Of a stretch of 64,000 nt of DNA, positions 8,316 through 17,901 are shown piece after piece (within the stretch, counting starts at the first letter, position 1; each line of letters begins with the position of its first letter). The notes beneath the pieces are model-generated. The model was given only the letters and a program-made list of their open reading frames with translations, was not told where the DNA came from and did not search any database. The stretch comes from Oscillospiraceae bacterium. GTDB taxonomy: Bacteria > Bacillota > Clostridia > Saccharofermentanales > Saccharofermentanaceae. The position numbers were made by a program, and so were the translations under genes. The stretch lies in NCBI GenBank assembly GCA_902788505.1, contig CADAKH010000020.1, positions 1 to 64,000 of the forward strand, in the 5' to 3' direction.

Positions 8316-8627
8316 TCACTCACCAGCCGCTTCATAGTCGAAACTGCTTCTGACCTTTACGAACGGTCTGACCTTCGTGGTGGCAACTTCAACGTGTGCC
8401 GGATTTGAAGAATAGTTCTTCAGTGCTTCCGCGCTTTCGAAAAGTGAATCGAGCATTGCATCGCCGCTCGAACTGCCGAGCCCGGAGGTATTTACTTTTA
8501 TTTCGATCAGGCCGGGGATCTTACCTTTAAGGCCTTCCAAACCTTCCTTGATTCCCGCTTTGATCTGTTCTTTCTCACTGTCGGAATATTCATCCTTAAG
8601 TGTCCAAACTATAACATGTCTTACCAT
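8316..8627 (-). CDS. Dabb (stress-responsive alpha-beta barrel) domain protein
   Basis: The 103-residue single-domain protein begins MVRHVIVWTLKD, the usual start of Dabb proteins, in which the early His is conserved. The family forms small dimeric alpha-beta barrels with varied or unknown roles. AGGAGATCAAT precedes the ATG. It is translationally coupled to the HAD hydrolase downstream. Confidence 0.85.
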   Translation of the reverse strand: MVRHVIVWTLKDEYSDSEKEQIKAGIKEGLEGLKGKIPGLIEIKVNTSGLGSSSGDAMLDSLFESAEALKNYSSNPAHVEVATTKVRPFVKVRSSFDYEAAGE

Positions 8628-8639
8628 ATTGATCTCCTG

Positions 8640-9003
8640 TCATGTCAGCATGTCTGCCATGTAGTATCCGCTGTTTATAAGTATATCTTTGTAATTTGAG
8701 TTATCGACAAATACCGGATCACAGAGATAACCGCTTAAGTAAGTGACTCCATTGTAATATCTTGTCGTATCGTTAATGGTGACTTCCTTTCCTTCAGAAA
8801 TCTCTTTGACCATCGCAACTGTCCTGGCAACAAGTGTCCTGGTATCCTTAAATACCGACATTGCCTGCAAGGACCTTCGACACATAGGAGTCCGATACTT
8901 CCTCCATGGCCGCCTTCTGTTTGGCACTGCCGGATGCACATCCGGTCGAAGATATGAACAGGCCTGCTGCCATAAAGGCCGCGATTACTTTTGAAGTTTT
9001 CAT
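8640..9003 (-). pseudogene. Remnant of a sugar ABC transporter substrate-binding lipoprotein
   Basis: Reading from 9003, the first frame gives a lipoprotein signal peptide (MKTSKVIAAFMAAGLFISST) with lipobox STGC and stops after about 50 residues. A different frame carries on as SVFKDTRTLVARTVAMV ... YNGVTYLSGYLCDPVFV ... NSGYYMADML, which is the C-terminus of ChvE/XylF-type periplasmic sugar-binding proteins. Such proteins are usually over 300 residues. The middle is missing and the two ends are out of frame, so this is an internal deletion with frameshift. No permease or ATPase gene remains nearby. Confidence 0.8.
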
Positions 9004-9091
9004 TTTCCACCTCCCGAAAACCGGTTCATTATCCCCGTTTGAATCCTAGTTCGACGGTATGTCATCTTCATTAGCTCTAAGATTATAACAG

Positions 9092-9120
9092 TTGCAGCGC
9101 ACAAATGAATGTGATATTGT
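9092..9120 (+). promoter_or_regulatory. Promoter of the tetR-type operon
   Basis: TTGCAG (9092-9097) and TATTGT (9115-9120) are separated by 17 bases. The palindrome immediately downstream would allow repression by the regulator encoded by this operon. Confidence 0.55.
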
Positions 9121-9122
9121 AG

Positions 9123-9142
9123 TTATTGAACGCGTTTAATAA
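9123..9142. promoter_or_regulatory. Candidate TetR operator
   Basis: This 20-base near-perfect palindrome has the form TTATTnAACGCGTTnAATAA with one mismatched pair. It lies between the -10 box and the ribosome binding site of the TetR-family gene, a typical place for an autorepression operator. Confidence 0.6.
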
Positions 9143-9156
9143 TCAAGGGGCGCCAC

Positions 9157-9735
9157 ATGCAAAAAGACGAAAAACTCAACATTACCAAGGAAAAACTGCT
9201 CGATGCAACATTCTCTCTGATGGAAGAGACGGACGATCCGCTCAATGTAACTTCCAGACAGATCGCCGAGCGAGCGGGTGCCAAACCCTCCATGATCAAC
9301 TACTGCTTCGGTTCAAGAGAGAACCTTATCTATCAGACATTCCAGAAGCAGTACATGGATTTCCTTAATGAGACAGAAGTTGCAGAACTTATACGGTCAG
9401 ACATACCGCCGAAGGACCTTCTTAAAAAACTTCATTTCATAGTCGCAAAATGCCTTGTGGATAATCCCAAATTCACAAGAGCGATCACAGGCTTCATTCT
9501 CTTTTCAAGGGATCTGTCGAAAGAATCTTTCAGCTACCCGTATGTAAAGAGACATTATGCCGGCCGCAAGACCGACAAAGAGTGCAGGCTCATCGCCTAC
9601 GAGATGTCTTCAATGATGCAGCTGATCATATACAGGAAAGAAGACATTAAGAAAGACTTCGGAATCGATCTCGATAAGGAAAAAGAACTCAAAAAGTACA
9701 TCGATATGCGTATAGACCTCCTTCTCGGTGAATGA
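9157..9735 (+). CDS. TetR-family transcriptional regulator
   Basis: The 192-residue protein has an N-terminal TetR helix-turn-helix (NVTSRQIAERAGAKPSMINYCFGSRENLIYQTF region, residues about 28-60) and an all-helical ligand-binding domain. AGGGGC precedes the ATG at 9157. A palindrome in its promoter suggests autoregulation. Its stop codon lies 1-2 bases before the ATG of a PEP-synthase-like gene, so it probably controls that enzyme. The inducer is unknown. Confidence 0.9.
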   Translation: MQKDEKLNITKEKLLDATFSLMEETDDPLNVTSRQIAERAGAKPSMINYCFGSRENLIYQTFQKQYMDFLNETEVAELIRSDIPPKDLLKKLHFIVAKCLVDNPKFTRAITGFILFSRDLSKESFSYPYVKRHYAGRKTDKECRLIAYEMSSMMQLIIYRKEDIKKDFGIDLDKEKELKKYIDMRIDLLLGE

Positions 9736-9736
9736 C

Positions 9737-12061
9737 ATGAAATACATATATGATTTAAGAACTATACCCGAAGAAAAGCTCAGTGTATCAGGCGGAAAGG
9801 CAGCATCCTTATCGCTCATGATGAAGAACCTGAAGATGAATATTCCTATGGGATACGTCATCACCGCGGAAGGTTTTCGCGATGGAAAACTGACAGATGA
9901 AGCATCCGAAGAATTGAACGGGATTATAGCCAAACTGGACAGGCTTAAGACTTATGCCGTCAGGTCATCTGCGATAGGCGAAGACGGCGAGAATAACTCA
10001 TTTGCAGGTCAGTATGAGACCTTAACTGACGTTATCGTGCCGGAGATCAGGAATGCCGTAAAACACGTTGCGGATTCGGCAAAGAGCGAACGAGTTGAAG
10101 AATATAAAACCCATAATGATATATCGGGCGGAGGCATCGGTATCGTTATCCAGGAGTTCGTAAAACCTGAGTTTGCAGGCGTTATCTTCACCTCCGACAT
10201 CATCACGGGAAAAGACGATAAGATCGTCGGCAATTACGTTCACGGCGAAGGTGAGAAACTCGTATCGGGAAGCGAGAATGCAGAAGAGTTCAGAATAGGC
10301 GCACTGGAATATTCATACGAAGGCAATCCCGAGATGGAGCGTTTTTCAAAGACGCTTCGCAGATATTCACTCGCGATCCGCTCATTTTACGGTGTCCCGA
10401 TGGATATCGAGTGGGCTGTATCAGGCGGCAGAGTCTATATCCTGCAGGCGCGTCCCATCACGACTTTGAAAAGAATCTCCGTAAAAGATTACGATGTCAA
10501 CGGAACACGCTCGGGCTACAAGCTCCTTACCAAGACCAATGTCGGCGAGATCTTCACAAAGCCCGTAAGTCCCATGACTTTTAGCGTTCTGGAGAAGATC
10601 AACGGGTTCCTGGGGCTTCCTGAATGGCTGGACAACATCAACGGCCAGGCATACATGAACATCTCTGTCATGTGTTCTCTGATGGTGGCTTTCGGCAAGA
10701 CCCCCGAAAAGGCTTACGATACCGTAAAAGACCTTGTCGGCGGGATCCCTTCGGGCGTTGAGATCCCCATATCGCCTTTTGACAAGAAGGCCTTCCAACG
10801 TAATCTTTGGAATCTTCTTTTCCCGAAGAACAAATCAAAGCTTTCCAAAAAGGAAAAGCATGATATGGTGCTCCGTTTAGATGATATATCGGAAGAACTT
10901 ATAGCTGAGATCAGAAAGATAGAAGATAACGCTTCACTCATGAAATACTGGGACGATGTGTTGATTCCAAAGCTTAACGACGGACTTGCGTCGATCCTGA
11001 CAGAAAGCGGAATGTCGCTGGTGCCTCTTTTCGGAACGCGTAAAAAGATCTCTAAGATCGCAGGCGAAGACATGGCCAACCGCCTCTTAACAGGCTGCGT
11101 CGGTGTGCTCGCATCGATGAAACCGGTGCTTCTGTTAGAAGACGTCGCCGAAGGAAAGATGACACGTGAAGAATACATCAGGATCTGCGGCCACCGTTCC
11201 GCCAATGAGATGGAACTCATGGAACCCAGACCTTATGAAGACCCCGCCTTCCCCGACAACCTTCTGAATGGCAGAAGAGATGGCGGCTTGAACCTCCGCT
11301 CGGTCCTTGCAAACCAGGAAGCTTCATTCAGGGAAGCACTGGCAGAATTCAAGTCGAAATATCCTTCAAAGAGCAAGTGGATCGACAAGGAGATCGCGAA
11401 GTTCATTCACGCAAATGATTTCAGGGAAGACATCAGGAGCAAAGGAGTAAGGATCTTCTGCGTATTCAGGGAATACTGCCTTAAGGCCGGCGGATTAAAC
11501 GGCCTGGGAGACGACATCTTCATGCTCGGATATAAGGAAATGTTCTCTCTTTTAAAGGGCGATACTTCAGTCCTGTCATATATTCCCGCCCGTAAACAGA
11601 CTTTTGAAAAGTATTGCTCCTACCCTGCTTTCCCGAATCTTGTCATCGGCCGCTTTGACGCGGATCTGTGGCTTAAGGATCCGGACAGAAGAAACGATGT
11701 TTATATCAGCGGCAGAAGTTCTAACGAAGACCTGTCTTCGGACGTTAAAGGCTTTGCCGGCGCCGCAGGTGTCGTCACGGGAACAGTGCGCGTAATTGAA
11801 GATATCGATCACATCGGTGAACTCGCAGATGGCGAGATCCTCGTAACCCGTGTAACAAACATCGGCTGGACTGTAGCCTTTCATAAAGTATCCGCAATCG
11901 TCACCGACATCGGCGCGCCCTTATCCCATGCGGCGATCGTTGCACGCGAATTCGGCATCCCCGCAGTTGTAGGTTGCCGCAATGCGACAACCGTTCTGAA
12001 GACCGGAGATGTCGTAACCGTTGACGGCGGATCGGGCACGGTGACGGTCATCAAACCCTGA
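9737..12061 (+). CDS. PEP synthase-like / rifampicin phosphotransferase-like dikinase
   Basis: The 774-residue protein has an N-terminal ATP-grasp domain (about 1-320; VSGGKAASLSLM, YAVRSSAIGEDG, DIEWAV, ILQARP), a long middle domain (about 320-690), and a C-terminal phosphohistidine swivel domain with the catalytic His in LSHAAIVAREFGIPAVVG. The TIM-barrel PEP/pyruvate domain of true PEP synthase or PPDK is absent. The order ATP domain, substrate domain, His domain matches rifampicin phosphotransferase, but the middle domain is not clearly the rifamycin-binding type, so the substrate is open. A GTG three codons earlier (9728) is an alternative start. It is coupled to the TetR regulator. Confidence 0.8.
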   Translation: MKYIYDLRTIPEEKLSVSGGKAASLSLMMKNLKMNIPMGYVITAEGFRDGKLTDEASEELNGIIAKLDRLKTYAVRSSAIGEDGENNSFAGQYETLTDVIVPEIRNAVKHVADSAKSERVEEYKTHNDISGGGIGIVIQEFVKPEFAGVIFTSDIITGKDDKIVGNYVHGEGEKLVSGSENAEEFRIGALEYSYEGNPEMERFSKTLRRYSLAIRSFYGVPMDIEWAVSGGRVYILQARPITTLKRISVKDYDVNGTRSGYKLLTKTNVGEIFTKPVSPMTFSVLEKINGFLGLPEWLDNINGQAYMNISVMCSLMVAFGKTPEKAYDTVKDLVGGIPSGVEIPISPFDKKAFQRNLWNLLFPKNKSKLSKKEKHDMVLRLDDISEELIAEIRKIEDNASLMKYWDDVLIPKLNDGLASILTESGMSLVPLFGTRKKISKIAGEDMANRLLTGCVGVLASMKPVLLLEDVAEGKMTREEYIRICGHRSANEMELMEPRPYEDPAFPDNLLNGRRDGGLNLRSVLANQEASFREALAEFKSKYPSKSKWIDKEIAKFIHANDFREDIRSKGVRIFCVFREYCLKAGGLNGLGDDIFMLGYKEMFSLLKGDTSVLSYIPARKQTFEKYCSYPAFPNLVIGRFDADLWLKDPDRRNDVYISGRSSNEDLSSDVKGFAGAAGVVTGTVRVIEDIDHIGELADGEILVTRVTNIGWTVAFHKVSAIVTDIGAPLSHAAIVAREFGIPAVVGCRNATTVLKTGDVVTVDGGSGTVTVIKP

Positions 12062-12104
12062 TAAGCCGTCATAAGAAAACTCTTTTTCTTCGAAATTGAC
12101 TGTA

Positions 12105-12220
12105 CAGTTTTTTGCCTATGTTTTCTGGCTCAAAAAGCTGTTCAAAAACCTGTATTTTCCGAGAATCCACTTTTTTGCCCATGTTTTTGGGTGGATTTAG
12201 ATAGGCAAAAACCTGGTCAA
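12105..12220. repeat. Nested-hairpin intergenic element
   Basis: TTTTTGCCTAT near 12110 pairs with ATAGGCAAAAA near 12200, and inside this an AATCCAC / GTGGATT hairpin is visible. TTTTCTGGCTC follows the first word. The layout of outer inverted word, T-rich spacer and inner hairpin is shared with the elements at 25.3 and 31.5 kb. The rest of the gene-free stretch 12062-12376 is A/T-rich and presumably contains the promoter of the TIR gene. Confidence 0.55.
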
Positions 12221-12376
12221 TAATTCAATTTGTTGTCTGTTCCCGAAAATCCGCAATGCAACATATTCCTTTATTTATCTGTAATCAGCATAAAGCGTAA
12301 TGGTATCGTCAATATATTATATATTGCTTTATGTTAATATATCGGCAAGGAATAACGACAGGAGAGTACTGACTCC

Positions 12377-15300
12377 ATGATAGATTTTTACAATGCTTTC
12401 ATATCATACAGACATGCGGATCTCGACTCTAAGATCGCAGAACACGTACAAAAGCAGCTCGAACATTTCCATGTGCCCCACAAGCTTAAGAAAAAGCTCA
12501 AGCATGAGAAGATCACACGTATTTTCAGAGACAAGGATGAGCTCCCTATCACGAGCGACCTGACCGAGACGATCACCAACGCTCTCGAAAAGGCCGAGTA
12601 CCTCATCGTAATCTGCTCCACAAACACTAAGGAATCGATGTGGGTAAAAAGAGAGATCAATACCTTCCTTAAGACACATACGATGGATAAGGTCCTGACC
12701 GTTCTTTGCAACGGCGAGCCTTATGAGGTTATCCCCGAGGAATTGCTCACAACAAAAAAGGAATATGTTGATGAGGCAGGCATGACTCATACGGTCGAAG
12801 TTCCGATCGAGCCTTTGTCATGCGATTACAGGCTTCCTAAGTCGACTGCCGACAAGGAAGAGCTTCCCCGTCTTGCATCGGCACTTCTGGGCTGCTCTTA
12901 TGACGAACTTCAGAGAAGAAGAAGACAGTACCGTATCAGACGTGCAACAGCGATCGTGGCTGCCGCATTTGCTGTGCTTCTTGGTTTGGGAACCTATCTC
13001 GGATATACGACCAAGAAGATCAACGACAGTTACATGGCATCATTAAGGAGCCGATCTCTCTATCTGTCAAACGAAGCCGAACAGCTTCTTGCAGACGGCA
13101 AAAGAACAGATGCTCTCCAGCTTGCTCTTGCTGCACTTCCTAACGAGTCACAGAAACAGATGCCTGTTACGGCTGAAGCGCAGCGTGCAATAACAGATGC
13201 TACGGGTGCGTACGAATCACTCACAGGAACCCTTAACTATACTTCTGTCTGGAATTATAAGACAACGGGTTATGTTCGTAATATCATTCTTTCAGAAAAC
13301 AAGAAATATCTTGCTTCATTTGATACAGCAGGCATTGTTTACTGCTGGAATGCATATACAAATCAGCTGCTACTGGATCTGAACACAAACGAAAAACCTG
13401 TAGATCTCCTCTTTTTGGAAGACGCTCAACTTCTGGTAGTGTTCGCCAATCGTATCGAGTCTTATCATGTTGAGAGCGGGTCGCTTGTATGGAAATATCA
13501 AAGCGATTCAAATTATTCGTTCTTACAAGATGAGGTGGTTTTTGCTGACCACGCGGTATATCTCGATATAGGCAACGGAGAATTAGCAAAGCTTTCGGCA
13601 AAAGACGGAAGAGTTATGGACACTTATAAGGTTCAAGACGGCATTTTTACAGACTTCAACCGCCTTACTGTATCTCCAGACGGTAAAAAACTGGCTTTCG
13701 TTGATAACACCACATCTTACGGAATAGATAAGATCACTTTACTTGACACGGAAACAGGAAAACTTGCCAGTCAGGAGGTTGAAGGATATCTCTTTTCAAA
13801 ACTTCAGTTCGTTGACAATGACCATCTTATCATGATTTCAGATAACGATAGCTCTACATCATCTATAGCATACAGCAACAATATTACATATGTTCAGACT
13901 GGTTATATGCAATTCTTCTGTTTCGATACATCAATGAAACAGATCTGGTCTTATGACCTTGATTACACCGATGTAATGACTTCTTTTGGTGCTTTTGACC
14001 TTCCGGACCGTGATTCCGTACTGCTTCATGTAGGTAATCATGCTGTTATCGCCGACAAAAACACCGGAGCGATAATCAACGACTACAAGACCAGCAGTTC
14101 TATAGTTACTGTCAATGATCACAACAAAAACGGTAATCCGGAATTTATCTGCAGACACGGAGAATATATTCTTACACTCGGCTCTGATTCAAATATAATG
14201 GCTTCCATTAATGTTCTGGGTGATATTGTTAGTGAAGCTATAATCTCAGACAAAATCTATACAGCTTACAATTATGGTACTGATATCGTTTGCCACAACT
14301 ACGGAATTGAAGATGATGAATGGAGTTCCATTGATGCTTACGGCGGTTTTTATACCGGAACAAGTTATCAGAAATACTGTAATGACGGGGAAAATCTTAT
14401 CATTGCATCAAAAATGCATGATGTTGATATTATCAGAGTAAGTGTAATCGATATGAACACCGCAGAACTTGTTTTCTCTGAAGATGTTGAATACAAAGGC
14501 GGTTACCTGTCACATTTTGAACTTTATAACATTGATGATGAGATCTACGGATTTTTCGGCAACAATGCTTATTTGATCAATATTGATAAAGAAAGAGTGG
14601 AAGATGCCGGCATAGAATTAAGCGATCAGGATGATTTGTCCAACGGCATGATAATAAACTGCAACATATTGCATTCTCAATTAACTGCGGAAGTATGGAA
14701 AGCCGACGGCTCAAACCACAAGGAATTCGAACCTCTTGATTTAGAAAACCTCGATTTTGTTTTATTAGGCGAACCAATATATGTCGAGCAGATAAATAAG
14801 TTCTTTGTGTCTGCAGGAAACCGGTTGTTTGCGGGAGATCTTGACTCTGAAACATTCGAGGAATTGGATGTTCCTGATGACTGGTCCTTGGAAAAACGTA
14901 TGAAAATTACTATAACGGCATCAGATGACGGTTCACGTGTTTTCTTCTCTGACGGAAACATCTTTTTCGTAACAGATGAATCCTTTAAAGAACTGTACAG
15001 CACTAACTGTTTAAGCAGTCAAAGGTACGGTGCCAAATTCAGAGACGGTATTCTTTATCTGCTCTCTGATGATTATCTTATATTATATGATTCCAATGAT
15101 GGATCTCTGATAAAACATGTACCTATCACTGCTTACGGAACCGGTGATATGGAAATATATTTTGATGAAAAGAACAACCAGTTATTTATTCAGACAGAAG
15201 ATCAGATATGCATTCTCGATGCAGAGACCTGGATCGAGATCGCAAGCATCGAAAATGCTTACTGTTATCACGAAGGAACAGACCGCTTCTTTGTATATTC

Positions 15301-15433
15301 TTTTGTGTCAGAAAGAGAATGTAAACCGGGATACATTAAGCACTACACTGTCGATGAGCTGATAGAGAAGGCTCACAATTATCTGGGTGATCAGGAAGTG
15401 CCTGCTGAATTGAAGAATAAGTACGGTATCTGA
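12377..15433 (+). CDS. TIR domain protein with membrane segment and beta-propeller
   Basis: The 1018-residue protein starts with a TIR domain (about 1-150; FISYRHADLD, IFRDKDELP, ICSTNTKESMWVKREI). Glu93 in W-V-K-R-E fits the catalytic Glu position of NAD-cleaving TIR domains. A basic stretch (RRRRQYRIRR) leads into one membrane segment (about 190-210). Then comes the helical motif seen before propellers in WD40 proteins (LLADGKRTDALQLALAALP) and about 750 residues of beta-rich WD40/PQQ-like repeats (for example LLDTETGKL, IYDSNDGSLIK). The charge pattern predicts TIR inside and propeller outside. It may sense something and signal or act in defence; no partner gene adjoins it. Confidence 0.85.
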   Translation: MIDFYNAFISYRHADLDSKIAEHVQKQLEHFHVPHKLKKKLKHEKITRIFRDKDELPITSDLTETITNALEKAEYLIVICSTNTKESMWVKREINTFLKTHTMDKVLTVLCNGEPYEVIPEELLTTKKEYVDEAGMTHTVEVPIEPLSCDYRLPKSTADKEELPRLASALLGCSYDELQRRRRQYRIRRATAIVAAAFAVLLGLGTYLGYTTKKINDSYMASLRSRSLYLSNEAEQLLADGKRTDALQLALAALPNESQKQMPVTAEAQRAITDATGAYESLTGTLNYTSVWNYKTTGYVRNIILSENKKYLASFDTAGIVYCWNAYTNQLLLDLNTNEKPVDLLFLEDAQLLVVFANRIESYHVESGSLVWKYQSDSNYSFLQDEVVFADHAVYLDIGNGELAKLSAKDGRVMDTYKVQDGIFTDFNRLTVSPDGKKLAFVDNTTSYGIDKITLLDTETGKLASQEVEGYLFSKLQFVDNDHLIMISDNDSSTSSIAYSNNITYVQTGYMQFFCFDTSMKQIWSYDLDYTDVMTSFGAFDLPDRDSVLLHVGNHAVIADKNTGAIINDYKTSSSIVTVNDHNKNGNPEFICRHGEYILTLGSDSNIMASINVLGDIVSEAIISDKIYTAYNYGTDIVCHNYGIEDDEWSSIDAYGGFYTGTSYQKYCNDGENLIIASKMHDVDIIRVSVIDMNTAELVFSEDVEYKGGYLSHFELYNIDDEIYGFFGNNAYLINIDKERVEDAGIELSDQDDLSNGMIINCNILHSQLTAEVWKADGSNHKEFEPLDLENLDFVLLGEPIYVEQINKFFVSAGNRLFAGDLDSETFEELDVPDDWSLEKRMKITITASDDGSRVFFSDGNIFFVTDESFKELYSTNCLSSQRYGAKFRDGILYLLSDDYLILYDSNDGSLIKHVPITAYGTGDMEIYFDEKNNQLFIQTEDQICILDAETWIEIASIENAYCYHEGTDRFFVYSFVSERECKPGYIKHYTVDELIEKAHNYLGDQEVPAELKNKYGI

Positions 15434-15455
15434 TTTTCGAATAGTTTAGAAATAC

Positions 15456-15491
15456 GGGGCGTCTCCATGCATTTGCGAGGCGCCCTTTTTA
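15456..15491. terminator. Shared terminator between convergent genes
   Basis: A 9-bp stem (GGGCGTCTC / GAGGCGCCC, one G-T pair) is followed on the + strand by TTTTTATAAT and serves the TIR gene. On the - strand it can also end the DHH-family gene, which converges on it. Confidence 0.85.
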
Positions 15492-15499
15492 TAATCTTC

Positions 15500-16993
15500 T
15501 TATCTGTTTGTCCTGGGTTTGTAGAACCTGTCGAAAAGCTCGCCCTTTACGATGTAGATATCGTGCTCGTCATCTGCTCTGACGGTCAGGTAATCGCCGA
15601 TGTCGCCTGAGTAGTACTTATCCTCAGTCCATGCCGTGAAGAGCTTTACAGGCTGCTCCAGGGGCTTTGCAAATACGACGGAATTGGTGACTGTTCTTAC
15701 TGTCTTGGCAAAAGGCATGACCTTCTTGACCTCGCCGGTGGCTCTGTTCTTAATCCTCGGCTCGTACTCGAAGTCTCTCGTGAAGACGAAGTTTGTGAGC
15801 TGGTAGCTGCTCAAGAGTTTCTTTTCCTTGATGGGATAGATCTCTCCTTCGACACCGATCATGAGATAAGCCTCTTCGTCGATGACTGTATCAACGTCGC
15901 CTTCAAGAGTTCTGATGTTGATGGGTGTACCGATCGGGAAAACATCAGTAAGCCTGATGCAGCCCAATGTCTGGGAGACTTTGTCGTATGCTTTCCATTT
16001 CGATGTGTTGAGCTTCGTATCCTTGGCATAGATAACGAGATATCTGTCGTAATACCACTGAAGTCTCTCTTCGATAGTATCCTTTGCCGACTTGTTCAGA
16101 TAATCAGGCTGCATCGTACCGCCGGCCTTGAGCATATGGCCGCCGCCACCGCCGCCTAAACCTTCGGCAAGGAAAGCTGCGAGCTCATCGGCATGAACTT
16201 CCTTGGAGCAGCTTCTTACGGAGAACTTGACTTCGTAAGGACTTGCATAGAATGCAACGCAGACACTGACATTCTCAGTCTCAAGGGCGAAGTCGCTTAT
16301 GACACCGAGAATACAGGGGTCGCAGGCTTCCGCTTCGATAACGAGATACTTGTTGCTCTCGTGATAATCGTAATTCAGTATGGCTTTTCCTGTAATCTGA
16401 AGCTCCTCGAGCGAGATGTTTGAGTTGATCATCTCGGTAACCGTAGCCTTGTTGATAACAAGCTGGTCCATCATATCGCGGTCCAGCGGGTGCGATACCT
16501 CTGAGAGTCTGTTCGTATCAGAGAAGAGACCATAGTAAAGTGCAGTGGAAAGAAGTCTGTTGTCGTTGGGATCAAGACCCTCTTTCTTTATGAGATTCCA
16601 GCACAGCGTAGCACAGCTTCCTACATCGCTTCTGATATATGAGAGCCCGCCCGGTACCGCAGCACCCTTCTGATGGTGATCGATGACCGCGATCGTCTTA
16701 GCCGTGGTAGCCGTAACATTCTTCTGGCCGTACTGGCAATCGACTGTGATGAGGAGCTCCGGTTCTCTGGCAAAGAACGGTTCATAATCAACAGGAACAT
16801 CAAGTTCCTTGATCATGATAAGAAGATTGCTCTTCTTGATCTCGTTTCTTCCTCTGTAGATGAATTTCGCTCTCTTGTTGTTCTTCGCGAAATACCACAT
16901 CAGTGCGTATCCGGAAGCAAGTGCATCAGCATCAGGATTGTCGTGACACTGAATGACAATATCATCAAATTTCAAAAGATCTTTTAATTCCAT
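15500..16993 (-). CDS. DHH-family phosphoesterase (NrnA-like)
   Basis: The 497-residue protein has a DHH domain (HDNPDADALASGY, TVDCQYGQ, IDHHQKG) and a DHHA1 domain with the glycine-rich GGGGGGHMLKAGG motif. These fit manganese-dependent NrnA/GdpP-type enzymes that hydrolyse short oligonucleotides, pAp or cyclic dinucleotides. After DHHA1 there is an extra C-terminal region of about 170 residues with ELFDRFYKPR near its end, which I do not recognise. The start at 16993 (MELKDLLKFDD) is chosen because the upstream open frame is not protein-like. The six-Gly run is longer than usual. Confidence 0.85.
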   Translation of the reverse strand: MELKDLLKFDDIVIQCHDNPDADALASGYALMWYFAKNNKRAKFIYRGRNEIKKSNLLIMIKELDVPVDYEPFFAREPELLITVDCQYGQKNVTATTAKTIAVIDHHQKGAAVPGGLSYIRSDVGSCATLCWNLIKKEGLDPNDNRLLSTALYYGLFSDTNRLSEVSHPLDRDMMDQLVINKATVTEMINSNISLEELQITGKAILNYDYHESNKYLVIEAEACDPCILGVISDFALETENVSVCVAFYASPYEVKFSVRSCSKEVHADELAAFLAEGLGGGGGGHMLKAGGTMQPDYLNKSAKDTIEERLQWYYDRYLVIYAKDTKLNTSKWKAYDKVSQTLGCIRLTDVFPIGTPINIRTLEGDVDTVIDEEAYLMIGVEGEIYPIKEKKLLSSYQLTNFVFTRDFEYEPRIKNRATGEVKKVMPFAKTVRTVTNSVVFAKPLEQPVKLFTAWTEDKYYSGDIGDYLTVRADDEHDIYIVKGELFDRFYKPRTNR

Positions 16994-17112
16994 AACAACT
17001 ACCCGAATTTTAAAAGTTGCTTTACCATTGTACCAAAAAGATAGGAATAACGCACTTATAAATGGGTGGCATTTTGGTGACATCTCGAAAAAGTTATCTC
17101 AACCGCAAGGCT

Positions 17113-17901
17113 TCAGCGGGTGGAAAGCCCCAGTTTCCTTCTGTTTGTGACCAGGAGCACGATTGCCGTTATGGGCACTGCAAAAACATAAATTGCGGCA
17201 TATGCGAGCAGGAACACAGGCTTGTCCATCGGCCAGACGGCGGTAAGGATCCCGCAGTAGAGGTTGCTCAATGAGTGAAGGATCATGCAGGGCCAGACCT
17301 TCTTTGTCCTTGCCGCAACAAAGCCGAACGAGAGTCCCAATACAAACGTGTAGAAGAACTGCGCAGGGCCCTGTGAGATTATGTGAGGCAGCGCAAAGAA
17401 AAGTGCCGACAGCAGTATCGCGGGCTTTGTTCCCAATACCATGAGCCTGTCAAAAAAGATCTTTCTGAAAAGGATCTCTTCCATCACTGGCGCGAAGACC
17501 AGGAACAGAAACCCGTAGAACAGTGGCTGCGCGAGGATATCTTCAGCCGTGGTAGCAGGCGTGTTGATATTCAGGATCTTGATCAGGACCGCCAAAGGGA
17601 ACTGCGCCAGAAAGGAAAAGCCTGACTGGATCAGGAATATCTTTCCCATGTTTGCAAAAGAGGGCTTCATCAGAGGCGTGCCGCTTTTCGAGGTGGGCAT
17701 ACCAAGCAAAACAAGGTAAGCCAACGGCATTGCTAAAGCATAAGGGATCACCGTCGCGCAGAGAAGCTGCCTTGCTATTTGAGGCATGCTGCCGAACAGA
17801 TATGTATCACAGAGATAAACGAGACCTTTGTAAATTCCGAACCAAATGACGAGAGACGCTAAGACTCTAATTACCGTCAACCATTTCTTCTTCGTATCCA
17901 T
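17113..17901 (-). CDS. CPBP-family intramembrane protease (Abi/CAAX-like)
   Basis: This is a polytopic membrane protein of about 262 residues. The CPBP motifs are present: EEILFRKIFFDRL (motif 1), FALPH (motif 2) and HSLSN (motif 3), which supply the catalytic Glu and His. Bacterial members include immunity proteins and processing proteases. The start is uncertain: ATG 17928 or 17901 both overlap the end of the DUF3021 gene, which suggests coupling to the LytTR/DUF3021 operon. Confidence 0.85.
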   Translation of the reverse strand: MDTKKKWLTVIRVLASLVIWFGIYKGLVYLCDTYLFGSMPQIARQLLCATVIPYALAMPLAYLVLLGMPTSKSGTPLMKPSFANMGKIFLIQSGFSFLAQFPLAVLIKILNINTPATTAEDILAQPLFYGFLFLVFAPVMEEILFRKIFFDRLMVLGTKPAILLSALFFALPHIISQGPAQFFYTFVLGLSFGFVAARTKKVWPCMILHSLSNLYCGILTAVWPMDKPVFLLAYAAIYVFAVPITAIVLLVTNRRKLGLSTR

